This document shows positions 1 to 8,326 of a stretch of DNA of 64,000 nucleotides, in pieces (position 1 is the stretch's first letter; every line of letters starts with the position of its first letter). The translations under genes and the position numbers were made by a program. The DNA is taken from positions 151,922 to 215,921 of the forward strand of contig NZ_JACSQV010000004.1 in NCBI RefSeq assembly GCF_014836445.1, written 5' to 3'. The stretch is from Cellulomonas avistercoris. GTDB lineage: Bacteria > Actinomycetota > Actinomycetes > Actinomycetales > Cellulomonadaceae. The notes below the pieces were generated by a model, which saw nothing but the letters and a program-made list of their open reading frames with translations, searched no databases and had not been told where the DNA came from.

Positions 1-14
1 GCCGTGACCTGCTC

Positions 15-31
15 GTGACCTGCGAGGTCAC
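15..31. other. Perfect 17-nt palindrome at window start
   Basis: GTGACCTGCGAGGTCAC is a 7-bp inverted repeat around GCG. The half-sequence CGTGACCTG also occurs just before it at 4-12. It lies upstream of the fuconolactonase-like gene and may be the terminator of a gene outside the window or a regulator site. No T-tract follows, so I cannot choose between these. Confidence 0.35.
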
Positions 32-86
32 AGGCGGGCCGCCGCGGCGATGACTTTCATGTGAACGCTCAACATCCGGACGAAAC

Positions 87-101
87 AGACATCCGATGTC
101 T
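87..101. promoter_or_regulatory. Candidate FadR/GntR-family operator
   Basis: AGACATCCGATGTCT is a perfect palindrome with 6-bp arms and a 3-nt centre. A second half-site, AGACATCGGA, lies at 161-170. The site sits about 90 bp ahead of the lactonase gene, whose downstream neighbour encodes a FadR-type (FCD) regulator. Autoregulation of that pair is my inference; no binding data are available. Confidence 0.5.
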
Positions 102-114
102 CGGCCTGTCACAG

Positions 115-129
115 CCCTCATCATGAGGG
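115..129. promoter_or_regulatory. Perfect 15-nt palindrome, possible second operator
   Basis: CCCTCATCATGAGGG has 7-bp arms around a single C. It is 13 bp downstream of the AGACAT palindrome and ahead of the lactonase start. It could be an operator or a small hairpin in the transcript leader. Confidence 0.35.
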
Positions 130-189
130 TTCTATGAGGAATTGACCGCCAGGACGATTCAGACATCGGAGCACAGCTACCTTCGGAAC

Positions 190-1068
190 ATGCCCTACGA
201 CGTCGTGGATGCGCATCTGCAGGTCTGGGACCCCGAGTCGGTCCACTACCCGTGGATGGCGCAGGACCCCAACCTCCTGCACCGCACCTACCGAGTCCGC
301 GACCTCGACGGAGCACTGGACGAGCACCACGTGGACGGCGTGGTGCTCGTCCAGTCCGCCGACAACCGCGCGGACAGCGAGCACCTGCTCTTCCAGGCGC
401 TGTGCTCGCCCCACGTGCTCGGCGTCGTCGCGTGGGTGCCGCTGGACGCCCCCGACGAGGCGGCCGCACAGCTCGACCAGTGGCGCGTCGAGCCCATCGT
501 CGGCATCAGCCACCACGTCGACCGCGAGGACGACACGCGCTGGCTCCTGGGCGACCGCGTCGACGAGGGCCTCACGCTGCTGACCGAGCGCCGGCTCGTC
601 CTCGACCTGCCGGCCACGACGCCCGAGCTGCTGAGGCACGTCGCGACCGTCGCGGACCGGCACCCCAAGCTCACGGTGGTCGTCGACCACCTGGGGTCGC
701 CGCCGCTCGCCGCGCTGCGGGCCGGCGACACCGCGACGTGGCAGCGCTGGACGGCCGCGCTGGAGATCGCCGCCGAGGCGCCCAACGTCGTCGCCAAGCT
801 CGCCGGGCTCGGTCGCGCCGCCGGCCCCGGCTGGACGGTCGACGACGTGCGCCCGGCCGTCGACCACGCCCTGGCCACGTTCGGGCCCGAGCGCCTCATG
901 GCCGGCAGCGACTGGCCCACCGCGCTCGACGCGCACGGCTCCTGGGACGAGGTGTGGGGCGGTCTGCGCGCGACGCTGACCGGCCTCGACGAGGCCGCCG
1001 TCGCCCGCGTCATGGGCCGCACCGCGGTCGAGACCTACGGCATCCCCCCGCTCGTCCCCGAGCGCTGA
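190..1068 (+). CDS. Amidohydrolase, L-fuconolactonase-like (COG3618)
   Basis: Predicted cytoplasmic TIM-barrel amidohydrolase of the fuconolactonase/2-pyrone-4,6-dicarboxylate lactonase group, which hydrolyses sugar lactones. The N-terminus reads VVDAHLQVWDPES, the family's metal-binding DxHxxxWDP start. HHVDRED, VVDHLGSPP and RLMAGSDWP follow in the expected order, the last supplying the C-terminal catalytic Asp. I chose the ATG at 190 because family members begin just before this motif. An in-frame TTG at 142 has GAGGA only one base upstream, so the start is uncertain. The regulator gene starts about 50 bp downstream, so the two are probably co-transcribed. The substrate (fuconolactone, rhamnonolactone or another) cannot be read from sequence; the polysaccharide-degrading setting favours a deoxyhexose pathway. 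Confidence 0.78.
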   Translation: MPYDVVDAHLQVWDPESVHYPWMAQDPNLLHRTYRVRDLDGALDEHHVDGVVLVQSADNRADSEHLLFQALCSPHVLGVVAWVPLDAPDEAAAQLDQWRVEPIVGISHHVDREDDTRWLLGDRVDEGLTLLTERRLVLDLPATTPELLRHVATVADRHPKLTVVVDHLGSPPLAALRAGDTATWQRWTAALEIAAEAPNVVAKLAGLGRAAGPGWTVDDVRPAVDHALATFGPERLMAGSDWPTALDAHGSWDEVWGGLRATLTGLDEAAVARVMGRTAVETYGIPPLVPER

Positions 1069-1118
1069 CACCCCGCACCACCCCGACCGCCGCGGCGGAC
1101 GACGACGGAGACGAGCTC

Positions 1119-1850
1119 GTGTCACGCACCCAGGACGTCGTCGAGGACGTCCAGCGCCTCATCCTCGACGGCGGTCTGCGCCCGGGAGACCGGCTGCCCG
1201 CCGAGAAGGAGCTCGCGTCCGAGCTGGGCGTCTCCCGCGGGTCGCTGCGCGAGGGGGTGCGCGCGCTCGTCGTCCTCGGGATCCTCGAGGCGCGGCACGG
1301 CGACGGCACCTACGTCACCGCGCTCGACCCCGCGACGCTGCTCGCGCCCGTCGGCTTCCTCGCGGACCTGCCGGGCGACCACGCGCCCCTGCACGCCGTG
1401 CGCGCGATGCTCGAGACCGAGGCCGCGGGCCTCGCCGCCCTGCACGTGACGGCCGCGCACGTCGCCCGGGCCCGCGCCGCGCTCGACGACATGGCCCGCG
1501 CCCTGGTCGAACCGCGCCCCGAGCCCGCGCGGCTCGCCGCCGCCGACCTCGCGTTCCACCGCACCGTCGCGGAGGCGTCCGGCAACCCGGTGCTCGCGGC
1601 CCTGCTCGACGCGCTCGCCGGCGAGGGCCCGCGGCGGCAGGTCTGGGACGAGATGCACGAGCTCGCCGGCGACCGGACCCTGGAGGAGCACGACGCGATC
1701 CTCGCCGCCGTCACGGCACGCGACCCGGACCGCGCGCGGCTGCGCATGGCCATGCACATGGTCGCCGTCGAGGACCTGCTGGCGACCACGAGCACCGACG
1801 GTCCCGCACCGCGCCGCCGCAACCTCGCCGAGGCGGCACCCGCGCGCTGA
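1119..1850 (+). CDS. FadR-family (GntR, FCD domain) transcriptional regulator
   Basis: DNA-binding regulator of 243 residues. The N-terminal winged helix carries the GntR signature: LRPGDRLPAEKELASELGVS then SRGSLREGVRAL and the wing ILEARHGDGTYV. The C-terminal half is a helical FCD ligand-binding domain with a DLAFHRTVAEASGNPVL segment and a late HDAIL...AMHMVAVEDLL, which contribute the usual metal-binding His and Asp. GTG at 1119 is preceded by GGAG with good spacing. The gene follows the lactonase and probably controls it in response to a sugar acid; the palindromes at 87-101 and 115-129 are candidate sites. Family assignment is firm, the ligand is unknown. Confidence 0.88.
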   Translation: MSRTQDVVEDVQRLILDGGLRPGDRLPAEKELASELGVSRGSLREGVRALVVLGILEARHGDGTYVTALDPATLLAPVGFLADLPGDHAPLHAVRAMLETEAAGLAALHVTAAHVARARAALDDMARALVEPRPEPARLAAADLAFHRTVAEASGNPVLAALLDALAGEGPRRQVWDEMHELAGDRTLEEHDAILAAVTARDPDRARLRMAMHMVAVEDLLATTSTDGPAPRRRNLAEAAPAR

Positions 1851-1863
1851 GCCGCGCCGCCGG

Positions 1864-2823
1864 TCAGCCCGTGCGCGCGTCGGTCGCCAGGCCGCAGGCG
1901 GTGCGCACGTAGTCGTACAGCGCACCGCGCAGCGCGTCCGACGCCGCGACGTAGAACAGGGGCTGCTCGACGTCGTCGACGACCGTCCGCACGCCGAGCA
2001 CGGTGCCCCGCTTGTCCTCGGCGATCGCGTGCAGGTCGCAGCGGGCCGGCACGGTGGAGAGCACCAGCCGTCCGTCGACCGGCGGTGCCGCCGAGTCGAC
2101 GTCCACCACCCACTGCCCCGTCGAGCCCAGCGGCCGCAGCAGCGTCGTGGACTGCACCGACACGATCCGCACGCGGGGACCGCCCGGCACGGGCTCGACG
2201 AGCAGCGTCACGTCCGCCACCGGGGCGCCGTCGACGTCCCGCACGGCGAGCCCGTCCGCGACCGTCACACGTAGACCGGCCGCGGCGGCCACGGCCGCGC
2301 AGTCCTCGCCGTGGATGCGCCGCAGGTCGTCGGTCTCGTCCGTGGGGGTCACGGTGACGGTGCCGGTGCGACCGTCGGCGGTCGTCACGTCGAGCTCGAC
2401 GCGCGCCTCCGGGTCGTCACCGGCCGCGGGACCGCACGCGGTCGCACCGAGCGGCACCCGCACGCGCCGCATGCTGCCCGCGTCGACGTCGCGGCCGGCC
2501 GCGGTCTCCCCCGACACGAACGCGCTGGTCAGGCGAGCGCGCGTGATGCTGACGTCGACGGGACCCGTGTTGCGGACCTGCAGCTCCACGAGCCGTGCCA
2601 CGCGGTCGCTCCGGGCCTGCGCGACCTCGACGTCGAACGTGACGGACGCCGGCAGCGGACCGCGCGAGGGCGCCGACGGGTTCTCGACGCCCGACTCGGC
2701 TGTCGGCCCGACGGTCGCCGGCGAGGCGTCCCCGACGCCGCACGCCGCGAGCGCCAGCACCCCGACGACGACCAGCCCGACCACGGGGCCGCCGACCCCG
2801 GACGCGCGCCTGTCACCGGCCAT
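1864..2823 (-). CDS. Hypothetical lipoprotein
   Basis: Protein of 319 residues with a hydrophobic N-terminal segment ending in the lipobox LALAAC, followed by a Ser/Pro/Thr-rich stretch. It is therefore probably a membrane-anchored extracytoplasmic lipoprotein. The remainder is predicted mostly beta with several paired cysteines (ACGP, EDCAAV, ARCDLH, TACGLA) that could form disulfides. I recognise no family. The ATG at 2823 is preferred to the one at 2838 because it sits closer to the signal sequence. Its 3' end converges on the FadR-type gene with a 13-bp gap. Confidence 0.6.
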   Translation of the reverse strand: MAGDRRASGVGGPVVGLVVVGVLALAACGVGDASPATVGPTAESGVENPSAPSRGPLPASVTFDVEVAQARSDRVARLVELQVRNTGPVDVSITRARLTSAFVSGETAAGRDVDAGSMRRVRVPLGATACGPAAGDDPEARVELDVTTADGRTGTVTVTPTDETDDLRRIHGEDCAAVAAAAGLRVTVADGLAVRDVDGAPVADVTLLVEPVPGGPRVRIVSVQSTTLLRPLGSTGQWVVDVDSAAPPVDGRLVLSTVPARCDLHAIAEDKRGTVLGVRTVVDDVEQPLFYVAASDALRGALYDYVRTACGLATDARTG

Positions 2824-2866
2824 GCCCGAGCGTCGCACGTCAGGCGTGCCTGCGGGACCCCCCTGC

Positions 2867-2919
2867 GCGAGAGAGCAGTCCCGTCACCCGTGGGCGCGCG
2901 AGAGAGCAGTCCCGTCACC
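2867..2919 (+). repeat. Two copies of the GAGAGAGC intergenic element
   Basis: GAGAGAGCAGTCCCGTCACC occurs twice, at 2869-2889 and 2900-2919, 31 bp apart. The same sequence in opposite orientation, with one change, lies at 3967-3988 after the esterase gene, so the element flanks that gene as an inverted pair. Unlike the other loci this pair lies between divergent genes and is not a terminator position. Confidence 0.75.
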
Positions 2920-3037
2920 GCACCCCGACGGATCCGGTCAGCTCGCCGCGCGCGCGGCCGACCCCGTCACCCGGACGGGTGCGCGCGGGCACGTCGCCCC
3001 ACGGGCTCCGGGCCCGGATGTGCGAGCATCGGCGACC

Positions 3038-3949
3038 ATGTCGATCCACCCGCTGCTCGCCGACCTGCTGCGCACCGTGACGGACTGGGACTCCTGGGCC
3101 GCAGGCACCGCGACGCTGTCCGCCGGGTACGAGCTGCCCGACGTCCACGTCGAGGACCTCGCGGTCGACGGGCCGCACGGGCCCGTCGCGGTGCGGCTGT
3201 ACCGGCCGGCCGCCCGCCCGGCGTCGGGGGCCGGGCTGGTGTGGGCGCACGGCGGCGGCTTCGCGTACGGCGACCTGGACATGTGCGAGGCGCACGTGGT
3301 GTCCGCGGAGCTCGCGGCACGGCACGGCATCGTCGTCGCGTCGGTCGGCTACCGGCTCGCGACGCCCGGCGCGGGCTACCCGATCCCGCTCGACGACGTC
3401 CACGCGGCGTGGACCTGGTTCGTCCGCGAGGCGCCGGCGCTCGGCGTGACGCGGCTGGGGCTCGGCGGTGCGTCGGCGGGCGCGGCCCTCACCGGAGGCG
3501 TCGCCGTGCGCGTGCGCGACCGCGGCACGCGCGCACCGGACGCGCTGCTCCTGGCCTACCCCGGCATGCACTTCCCGTCCCCCGCGCTGCCCGACGAGCA
3601 GGTCGACGACCTGCGCCGGCTGCCGCGCGGCATCCGGTTCCTGCCCTCGCCGATGCTCGACATGACGCGCACGTACCTGGGCCGCCTGTCCGGGTTCCCG
3701 GCGGAGGCGATGGCGGGCAACGGGGACGTCGCAGGACTGCCGCCGACGTCGGTGGTGGTGAGCGAGGTCGACGACCTGCGGCCGTCGGGCGAGATGTTCC
3801 TGCTCCAGCTGCAGGATGCGGGCGTCCCCACGCGCGCGATGGTCGCCGCGGGCATGCTGCACGGGCACCTCGACATCCCGCCCGTGCCGGACCTGCCGGC
3901 GATCGGCGAGTCGATCGACTTCCTCGCCCACGCCCTCGTCACGGACTGA
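3038..3949 (+). CDS. Alpha/beta hydrolase, HSL (family IV) type esterase
   Basis: Carboxylesterase of 303 residues related to hormone-sensitive lipase. The oxyanion-hole motif HGGGFAYGD is at about residues 70-78, the nucleophile elbow GGASAGAAL carries Ser near residue 149, the acidic residue lies in SEVDDLRPSGE and the His in GMLHGHLD near the C-terminus. The elbow is GASAG instead of the usual GDSAG. There is no signal peptide, so it is intracellular. It is a single gene flanked by copies of the GAGAGAGC element on both sides. The natural substrate is unknown; small acyl esters are typical for the family. Confidence 0.85.
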   Translation: MSIHPLLADLLRTVTDWDSWAAGTATLSAGYELPDVHVEDLAVDGPHGPVAVRLYRPAARPASGAGLVWAHGGGFAYGDLDMCEAHVVSAELAARHGIVVASVGYRLATPGAGYPIPLDDVHAAWTWFVREAPALGVTRLGLGGASAGAALTGGVAVRVRDRGTRAPDALLLAYPGMHFPSPALPDEQVDDLRRLPRGIRFLPSPMLDMTRTYLGRLSGFPAEAMAGNGDVAGLPPTSVVVSEVDDLRPSGEMFLLQLQDAGVPTRAMVAAGMLHGHLDIPPVPDLPAIGESIDFLAHALVTD

Positions 3950-3966
3950 CCGCCCGCGCCCACAGG

Positions 3967-3988
3967 GGTGACGGGATTGCTCTCTCGC
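3967..3988 (-). repeat. GAGAGAGC element between convergent genes
   Basis: GGTGACGGGATTGCTCTCTC starts here. On the minus strand it reads as the same element seen at 2867-2919, differing at one base (CAATCC instead of CAGTCC). It sits in the 53-bp gap between the esterase and uxaC, a convergent 3'-3' junction. Confidence 0.7.
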
Positions 3989-4002
3989 GGGGAGGGGGGC
4001 GG

Positions 4003-5487
4003 TCAGGCCCGGGGGGCGGCGACGGGCTGGGGGGCGGGGGCGGGGGCCGCCTCGCGGCGGGCGTACGCGCTGCGCGGCAGGCCGTAGGCGAGGTCGACGG
4101 CGGTCTCGAGCGCCTCGTCGAGGTCGAGGCGGTGCTCGACGACGAGCCGTGCGAGGAAGCCCGCGTCGATGCGACGCGACAGGTCGTGCCGGGCGGGGAT
4201 GGACAGGAACGCCCGGGTGTCGTCGACGAAGCCGGTGGTGTTGGCGAACCCGGCCGTGTCGGTGACCGCCTCCCGGAACCGGCGCATGCCGTCGGGCGTG
4301 TCGAGGAACCACCAGGGCGCCCCCAGGCGCAGCGCCGGGTACACGCCCGCCAGCGGCGCGAGCTCGCGGCTGAACGTGTCCTCGTCGAGGGTGAACACCA
4401 CGAGGCGCAGGCCCGGGTGGTGCCCGAAGGCCGTCAGGAGCGGGCGCAGCGCGTGGACGTACTCGGTCGCGACGGGGATGTCGTAGCCGACGTCGTGCCC
4501 GCGGGACGCCATGACGTGCGGGTCGTGGTCGCGCAGCGCACCGGGGTGCAGCTGCATGACCAGACCGTCCTGGGTCGACATGCGCGCCATCTCGAACAGC
4601 ATGTGGGCGGAGAAGGCCCGCGCCGCCGCCGGGTCCACGTCGCCGCGCAGCGCCGAGGCGAAGACGGCCGACGCGTCGGTCTCGGACATCGGCGTGGTGT
4701 CGGCCAGGACGTGGCCGTGGTCGGTCGCGCGCGCGCCCGCCTCGACGAACGCCCAGCGGCGCGCCTCGAGGGCCCGCAGGAAGTCCCGGTACGACCCGAC
4801 GGGGATCCCGGCCCGCTCCCCCAGCAGCGCCACGTCGTCGGCCCAGCCCGCGCGGTCGACGTGCAGCACCGCGTCGGGCCGGAAGGTCGGCACGATGCGC
4901 TCGCCCCAGCCGCGGGCGGCGAGGTCGGCGTGGTCGGCCAGGTCCGCCGACGCCGGGTCGGTGGTCGCGATGATCTCGATGCCGAACCGGTCGAGCAGGG
5001 CCAGCGGGCGGAACCCCGGCTCGCGCAGGCGCTCGGCGATCGTGTCGTAGGCGGCGTCCGCGGTGGCCGCCGAGAGCCGCTCGGTCACGCCGAGCACGTC
5101 GACCAGCACGTGCTCCATCCAGAAGCGCGTCGGCGTCCCGCGGAAGAGGTGCCAGTGGGCGGCGAACGTCCGCCAGATCTCGCGCGGGTCGGTCTCGACC
5201 GGCCCGCCGTCGCGTCGCGGCAGGCCCAGCGCGTCGTGCGGGACGCCCTGCGAGACGAGCATGCGCACGAGGTAGTGGTCGGGCACGACGAGCAGCGAGG
5301 CGGGGTCGCCGAAGGCCTCGTCGCGCGCCAGGACGCCCGCGTCGACGTGGCCGTGCATCGAGACGATCGGCAGGTGCGCCGTCGCCTCGAGGATCTGCCG
5401 GGCGACCGGTCGGGTCACGGGATCGGCCGGCAGGGCGCGGTCGGGGTGCAGCGCCCAGCCGGGAGCAGCGGCTGCGGGGTCGGGCAT
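4003..5487 (-). CDS. uxaC: Glucuronate (uronate) isomerase
   Basis: Cytoplasmic aldose-ketose isomerase converting D-glucuronate to D-fructuronate or D-galacturonate to D-tagaturonate, the entry step of hexuronate catabolism. It has 494 residues, the normal length. Family marks include MHGHVDAG near residue 40, FGDPASLL, a WHLFRGTPTRFWM segment, ATTDPASADL, MQLHPGALRDH, and the late FVDDTRAFLSIPARHDLSRR. ATG at 5487 follows GGAGG on its own strand. It is transcribed away from a LacI regulator and uxuB, which completes the next step; the shared 235-bp gap holds two operator-like palindromes. An Ala/Pro-rich C-terminal tail is unusual but probably harmless. Confidence 0.93.
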   Translation of the reverse strand: MPDPAAAAPGWALHPDRALPADPVTRPVARQILEATAHLPIVSMHGHVDAGVLARDEAFGDPASLLVVPDHYLVRMLVSQGVPHDALGLPRRDGGPVETDPREIWRTFAAHWHLFRGTPTRFWMEHVLVDVLGVTERLSAATADAAYDTIAERLREPGFRPLALLDRFGIEIIATTDPASADLADHADLAARGWGERIVPTFRPDAVLHVDRAGWADDVALLGERAGIPVGSYRDFLRALEARRWAFVEAGARATDHGHVLADTTPMSETDASAVFASALRGDVDPAAARAFSAHMLFEMARMSTQDGLVMQLHPGALRDHDPHVMASRGHDVGYDIPVATEYVHALRPLLTAFGHHPGLRLVVFTLDEDTFSRELAPLAGVYPALRLGAPWWFLDTPDGMRRFREAVTDTAGFANTTGFVDDTRAFLSIPARHDLSRRIDAGFLARLVVEHRLDLDEALETAVDLAYGLPRSAYARREAAPAPAPQPVAAPRA

Positions 5488-5565
5488 GGGGATCCTCCAG
5501 CGCCGGGCCGCGGCAGCGCGGCGGGGCGCTGCGGCGGTGCGGACGACGGGGGTCGCCCACCTCGG

Positions 5566-5579
5566 TGAATACGTTTGCA
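5566..5579. promoter_or_regulatory. LacI-type operator candidate near uxaC
   Basis: TGAATACGTTTGCA is an imperfect CG-centred palindrome (reverse complement TGCAAACGTATTCA) of the kind bound by LacI-family proteins. It lies 79 bp upstream of the uxaC start. Confidence 0.45.
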
Positions 5580-5651
5580 GGGCGACCCTGCCACCCGTCC
5601 GGCACAGACGCAAGGACGATCAGTCCCTGTTGCCCGCGCCCCGCCAAGCGT

Positions 5652-5669
5652 GATGAAATCGCTTTCATC
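5652..5669. promoter_or_regulatory. LacI-type operator candidate in uxaC/regulator gap
   Basis: GATGAAATCGCTTTCATC has perfect 7-bp arms around TCGC and contains the LacI-family core TGAAANCGNTTTCA. It lies 54 bp upstream of the LacI gene and about 165 bp upstream of uxaC. Binding by the adjacent regulator is inferred from position and family. Confidence 0.7.
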
Positions 5670-5722
5670 TCATGTCCGCCCGCGCCCTCCGGCGTGCGGC
5701 ACCCGACGCGACAGGAGCACCC

Positions 5723-6706
5723 ATGGCCGTCACGCTGCGCGACGTCGCACGTGCCGCCGGCGTCTCCGCCGCGACCGCCTCGCGCGCGCTGTCCGCGCCC
5801 GACCTCGTCGCCCCCGAGCGCCGTGAGCTCGTGCGCCGCGTGGCCCGCGAGCTCGGCTACCGGCCCAACCGCGCGGCACGCGAGCTCATCACCGGCCGCA
5901 GCGGCTACCTCTGCCTGCTCGTCCCGGACCTGGAGAACCCTTTCTTCGCGGCCGTGGCCAAGGCCGTGCAGTCGCGCGCCCGCGCGTCCGGCCACGCGGT
6001 CGTCATCGCGGACGCGGAGGAGGACCCGCGGCTCGAGGCCGAGCTCGTCGCGCAGCTCGGCGCGCAGGCCGACGGCGTCCTGCTGTGCTCACCCCGCATG
6101 TCGGACGACGACCTCATGACGGTGGCCGCCGGCGCCCGGCCCGTGCTGCTGGTCAACCGCGAGGGCGCCGGGCTGCCCTCGGTCGTCGTCGACAACCGCG
6201 ACGGCGTGCGGCAGGCCGTGCGGCACCTGCACGCGCTCGGCCACCGCCGGGTCGCGTACGCCGGCGGTCCCGCCGGGTCGTGGTCCGACGCCCGCCGTCG
6301 CGACGGGCTCCAGGCGCTCGGGCCCGACGTCGAGGTGGTCGACCTCGGGGCGCACCCGCCGGCGTTCGCGGGCGGAGTCGCCGCCGCCGACCTCGTGCTC
6401 GCGAGCGGTGCCACGGCCGTGCTGGCGCACAACGACCTCATGGCGCTCGGCCTCGTCGACCGGCTGCGCGCCCGGGGTGTGCGGGTCCCCGACGACGTGT
6501 CGGTGGTCGGGTTCGACGACGTCCCCGTCGCGACCCTCGTCACCCCCGCGCTCACGACGGTCGCGATGCCCCTGGCACGCCTGGGCCGCACCGCCGTCGA
6601 CCTGCTCCTCGGCCCGCGCGAGCCCGCGGCCCCGACCACCGTCCTGCCCGTCGAGCTCGTGGTGCGCGGCACCACCGCACCACCCCCCGACACCTCGGAG
6701 CCCTGA
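5723..6706 (+). CDS. LacI-family regulator of uronate genes
   Basis: Repressor of 327 residues. The N-terminal helix-turn-helix begins TLRDVARAAGVSAATASRAL, followed by a periplasmic-binding-like effector domain with VPDLENPFFAAVAKAV, an AHNDLMALGLVD segment and VGFDDVPVATLVTPALTTV near the end. ATG at 5723 is preceded by AGGAG. It overlaps uxuB at its stop (TGATG), so regulator and dehydrogenase are translationally linked. Probable effector: a hexuronate or its keto form (inference). The palindromes at 5566-5579 and 5652-5669 are the likely operators. Confidence 0.9.
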   Translation: MAVTLRDVARAAGVSAATASRALSAPDLVAPERRELVRRVARELGYRPNRAARELITGRSGYLCLLVPDLENPFFAAVAKAVQSRARASGHAVVIADAEEDPRLEAELVAQLGAQADGVLLCSPRMSDDDLMTVAAGARPVLLVNREGAGLPSVVVDNRDGVRQAVRHLHALGHRRVAYAGGPAGSWSDARRRDGLQALGPDVEVVDLGAHPPAFAGGVAAADLVLASGATAVLAHNDLMALGLVDRLRARGVRVPDDVSVVGFDDVPVATLVTPALTTVAMPLARLGRTAVDLLLGPREPAAPTTVLPVELVVRGTTAPPPDTSEP

Positions 6707-8214
6707 TGACCCTGCCCCGCCTGTCCGCCGCCACCTGGGCGGACCGCGTCGCCCGCGGCCTGCCCGACGAGGTCCGGGGGCCCGCCGTCGACCCCGCCGC
6801 GATGACGATCGGCCAGGTGCACCTCGGCATCGGCGCCTTCCACCGCGCCCACCAGGCCGTGTGCGCCGAGGACGCGGCCGCCGCGACCGGCGAGACCGGG
6901 TGGGGGCTGCTCGGCGTCACGCAGCGCAGCGCGCGCGTCGCCGACCAGCTGGGCCCGCAGGACGGCCTGTACGGCGTGCTGACGACCGGTGCGGACGCCA
7001 CGTCGCTGCGGGTGGTCGGCGCCGTGCGCGGCGTCGCCTTCCCGGGCCGTGACACACCCCTCGTGCTGGACACCGTCGCGGCGCCGACGACGCACGTCGT
7101 GACCCTGACGGTCACCGAGAAGGGCTACCGGCGCGCGGCCGACGGCCGGCTCGACACCGCGGCGCACGACGTGGCCGCCGACCTGGCCTCCGCGGCGGTC
7201 GAGCTCCGTCGCGACGACGAGGCGGCGACGCTGACCCCCATCGGGTTGCTCGTGCGCGGGCTCGTCCGGCGGCACCGCACGTCGCGCGCGCCCCTGACCG
7301 TCGTGAGCTGCGACAACCTCGCCGACAACGGTGCCGTGCTCGCGGGCCTGGTCACCGAGGCCCTGTCCGCCGTGCCCGGGTCGGACGACGTCGCCGGGTG
7401 GGTCGCCTCCTCGGTGCGGTTCCCCTCCAGCATGGTCGACCGGATCGTGCCCGCGACGAGCGCTGCCCACCGCGCCGAGGCCGAGGCGCTGCTGGGGCTG
7501 CACGACGAGGGCCTCGTCGCGGGCGAGCCGTACTTCCAGTGGGTCGTCGAGGACACCTTCGCCGGCCCGCGGCCCGCCTGGGAGCGCGCCGGTGCGACGT
7601 TCACCCACGACGTCGCGCCCTTCGAGCGGGCCAAGCTGCGCATCCTCAACGCGGCGCACTCGACGCTGGCGTACCACGGGGCGCTGCGCGGGTACGCGAC
7701 CATCGCCGAGGCCGTCGCGGACCCGGACCTGGAGGCGCTCGTCCGTGCGCTCGTCGACGAGGACGTGCTGCCGACGCTGGTCGCACCCGACGGCCTGGAC
7801 CTGGCGGCCTACCGCGACGAGGTGCTGCACCGCTTCGCCAACCCCCGCACCGGGCACACGACCCTGCAGGTCGCGATGGACGGGTCCCAGAAGCTGCCCG
7901 TGCGGCTGCTGGGGACCGTCGCCGACCGGCTCGCGGCCGGTGCCGTGCCGCACGCGGCGGCGCGCGCGGTGGCGGGCTGGGTGGCCTACCTGCGCGCGAC
8001 GGCGACCGGCGAGCTGGTCGTGGCCGGCCGCCGCGTGACGCTCGACGACCCGCTGGCCGCCCTCCTGGCCGACGCGGTGACCGGCCCCGACCCCGCCGAC
8101 CGGGTCCTCGCGCTGCGCGAGGTCTTCCCCGAGCAGGTCGCGGCGTCGACCACGTTCCGCGACGCGGTGCGCGCGGAGCTGCGCGACCTGACCCCGGCAG
8201 CGGCCGTGCGCTGA
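6706..8214 (+). CDS. uxuB: Mannitol dehydrogenase family; fructuronate reductase
   Basis: NAD-dependent polyol/uronate dehydrogenase of 502 residues that would reduce fructuronate to mannonate. The N-terminal Rossmann start is IGQVHLGIGAFHRAHQAV, with VTLTVTEKGYRR and the conserved VVSCDNLADNG. The C-terminal catalytic domain has ERAKLRILNAAHSTLAYHG with the family Lys and His, then a GSQKLPVRLLGT segment. The context with uxaC and a regulator favours uronate over mannitol. The ATG overlaps the LacI stop codon. Tagaturonate reductase or mannitol 2-dehydrogenase are alternatives within the same family. Confidence 0.85.
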   Translation: MTLPRLSAATWADRVARGLPDEVRGPAVDPAAMTIGQVHLGIGAFHRAHQAVCAEDAAAATGETGWGLLGVTQRSARVADQLGPQDGLYGVLTTGADATSLRVVGAVRGVAFPGRDTPLVLDTVAAPTTHVVTLTVTEKGYRRAADGRLDTAAHDVAADLASAAVELRRDDEAATLTPIGLLVRGLVRRHRTSRAPLTVVSCDNLADNGAVLAGLVTEALSAVPGSDDVAGWVASSVRFPSSMVDRIVPATSAAHRAEAEALLGLHDEGLVAGEPYFQWVVEDTFAGPRPAWERAGATFTHDVAPFERAKLRILNAAHSTLAYHGALRGYATIAEAVADPDLEALVRALVDEDVLPTLVAPDGLDLAAYRDEVLHRFANPRTGHTTLQVAMDGSQKLPVRLLGTVADRLAAGAVPHAAARAVAGWVAYLRATATGELVVAGRRVTLDDPLAALLADAVTGPDPADRVLALREVFPEQVAASTTFRDAVRAELRDLTPAAAVR

Positions 8215-8215
8215 C

Positions 8216-8230
8216 GAGCCGCGGCGGCTC
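8216..8230 (+). terminator. Short hairpin after uxuB
   Basis: GAGCCGCGGCGGCTC forms a 6-bp GC stem two bases after the uxuB stop codon, with no T-tract. It is a weak terminator candidate. The rest of the gap to 8326 shows no other clear structure. Confidence 0.4.
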
Positions 8231-8326
8231 CGCGCGTCCGCGACACAGCCCGCATCCAGGAACCTCGCTGAAAAGGGGCCGAAAACGGGGCACACCGGAC
8301 CCCCGGTTGCTGGTTCACTACTCGCC

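Noticed and set aside
142..189. TTG start for the lactonase at 142
   Set aside because: GAGGA is only one base away and the family motif begins right after the ATG at 190; kept as an alternative.
252..1118. Long frame ahead of the FadR-type regulator
   Set aside because: It is an Arg/Pro-rich shadow of the lactonase gene, typical of high-GC DNA.
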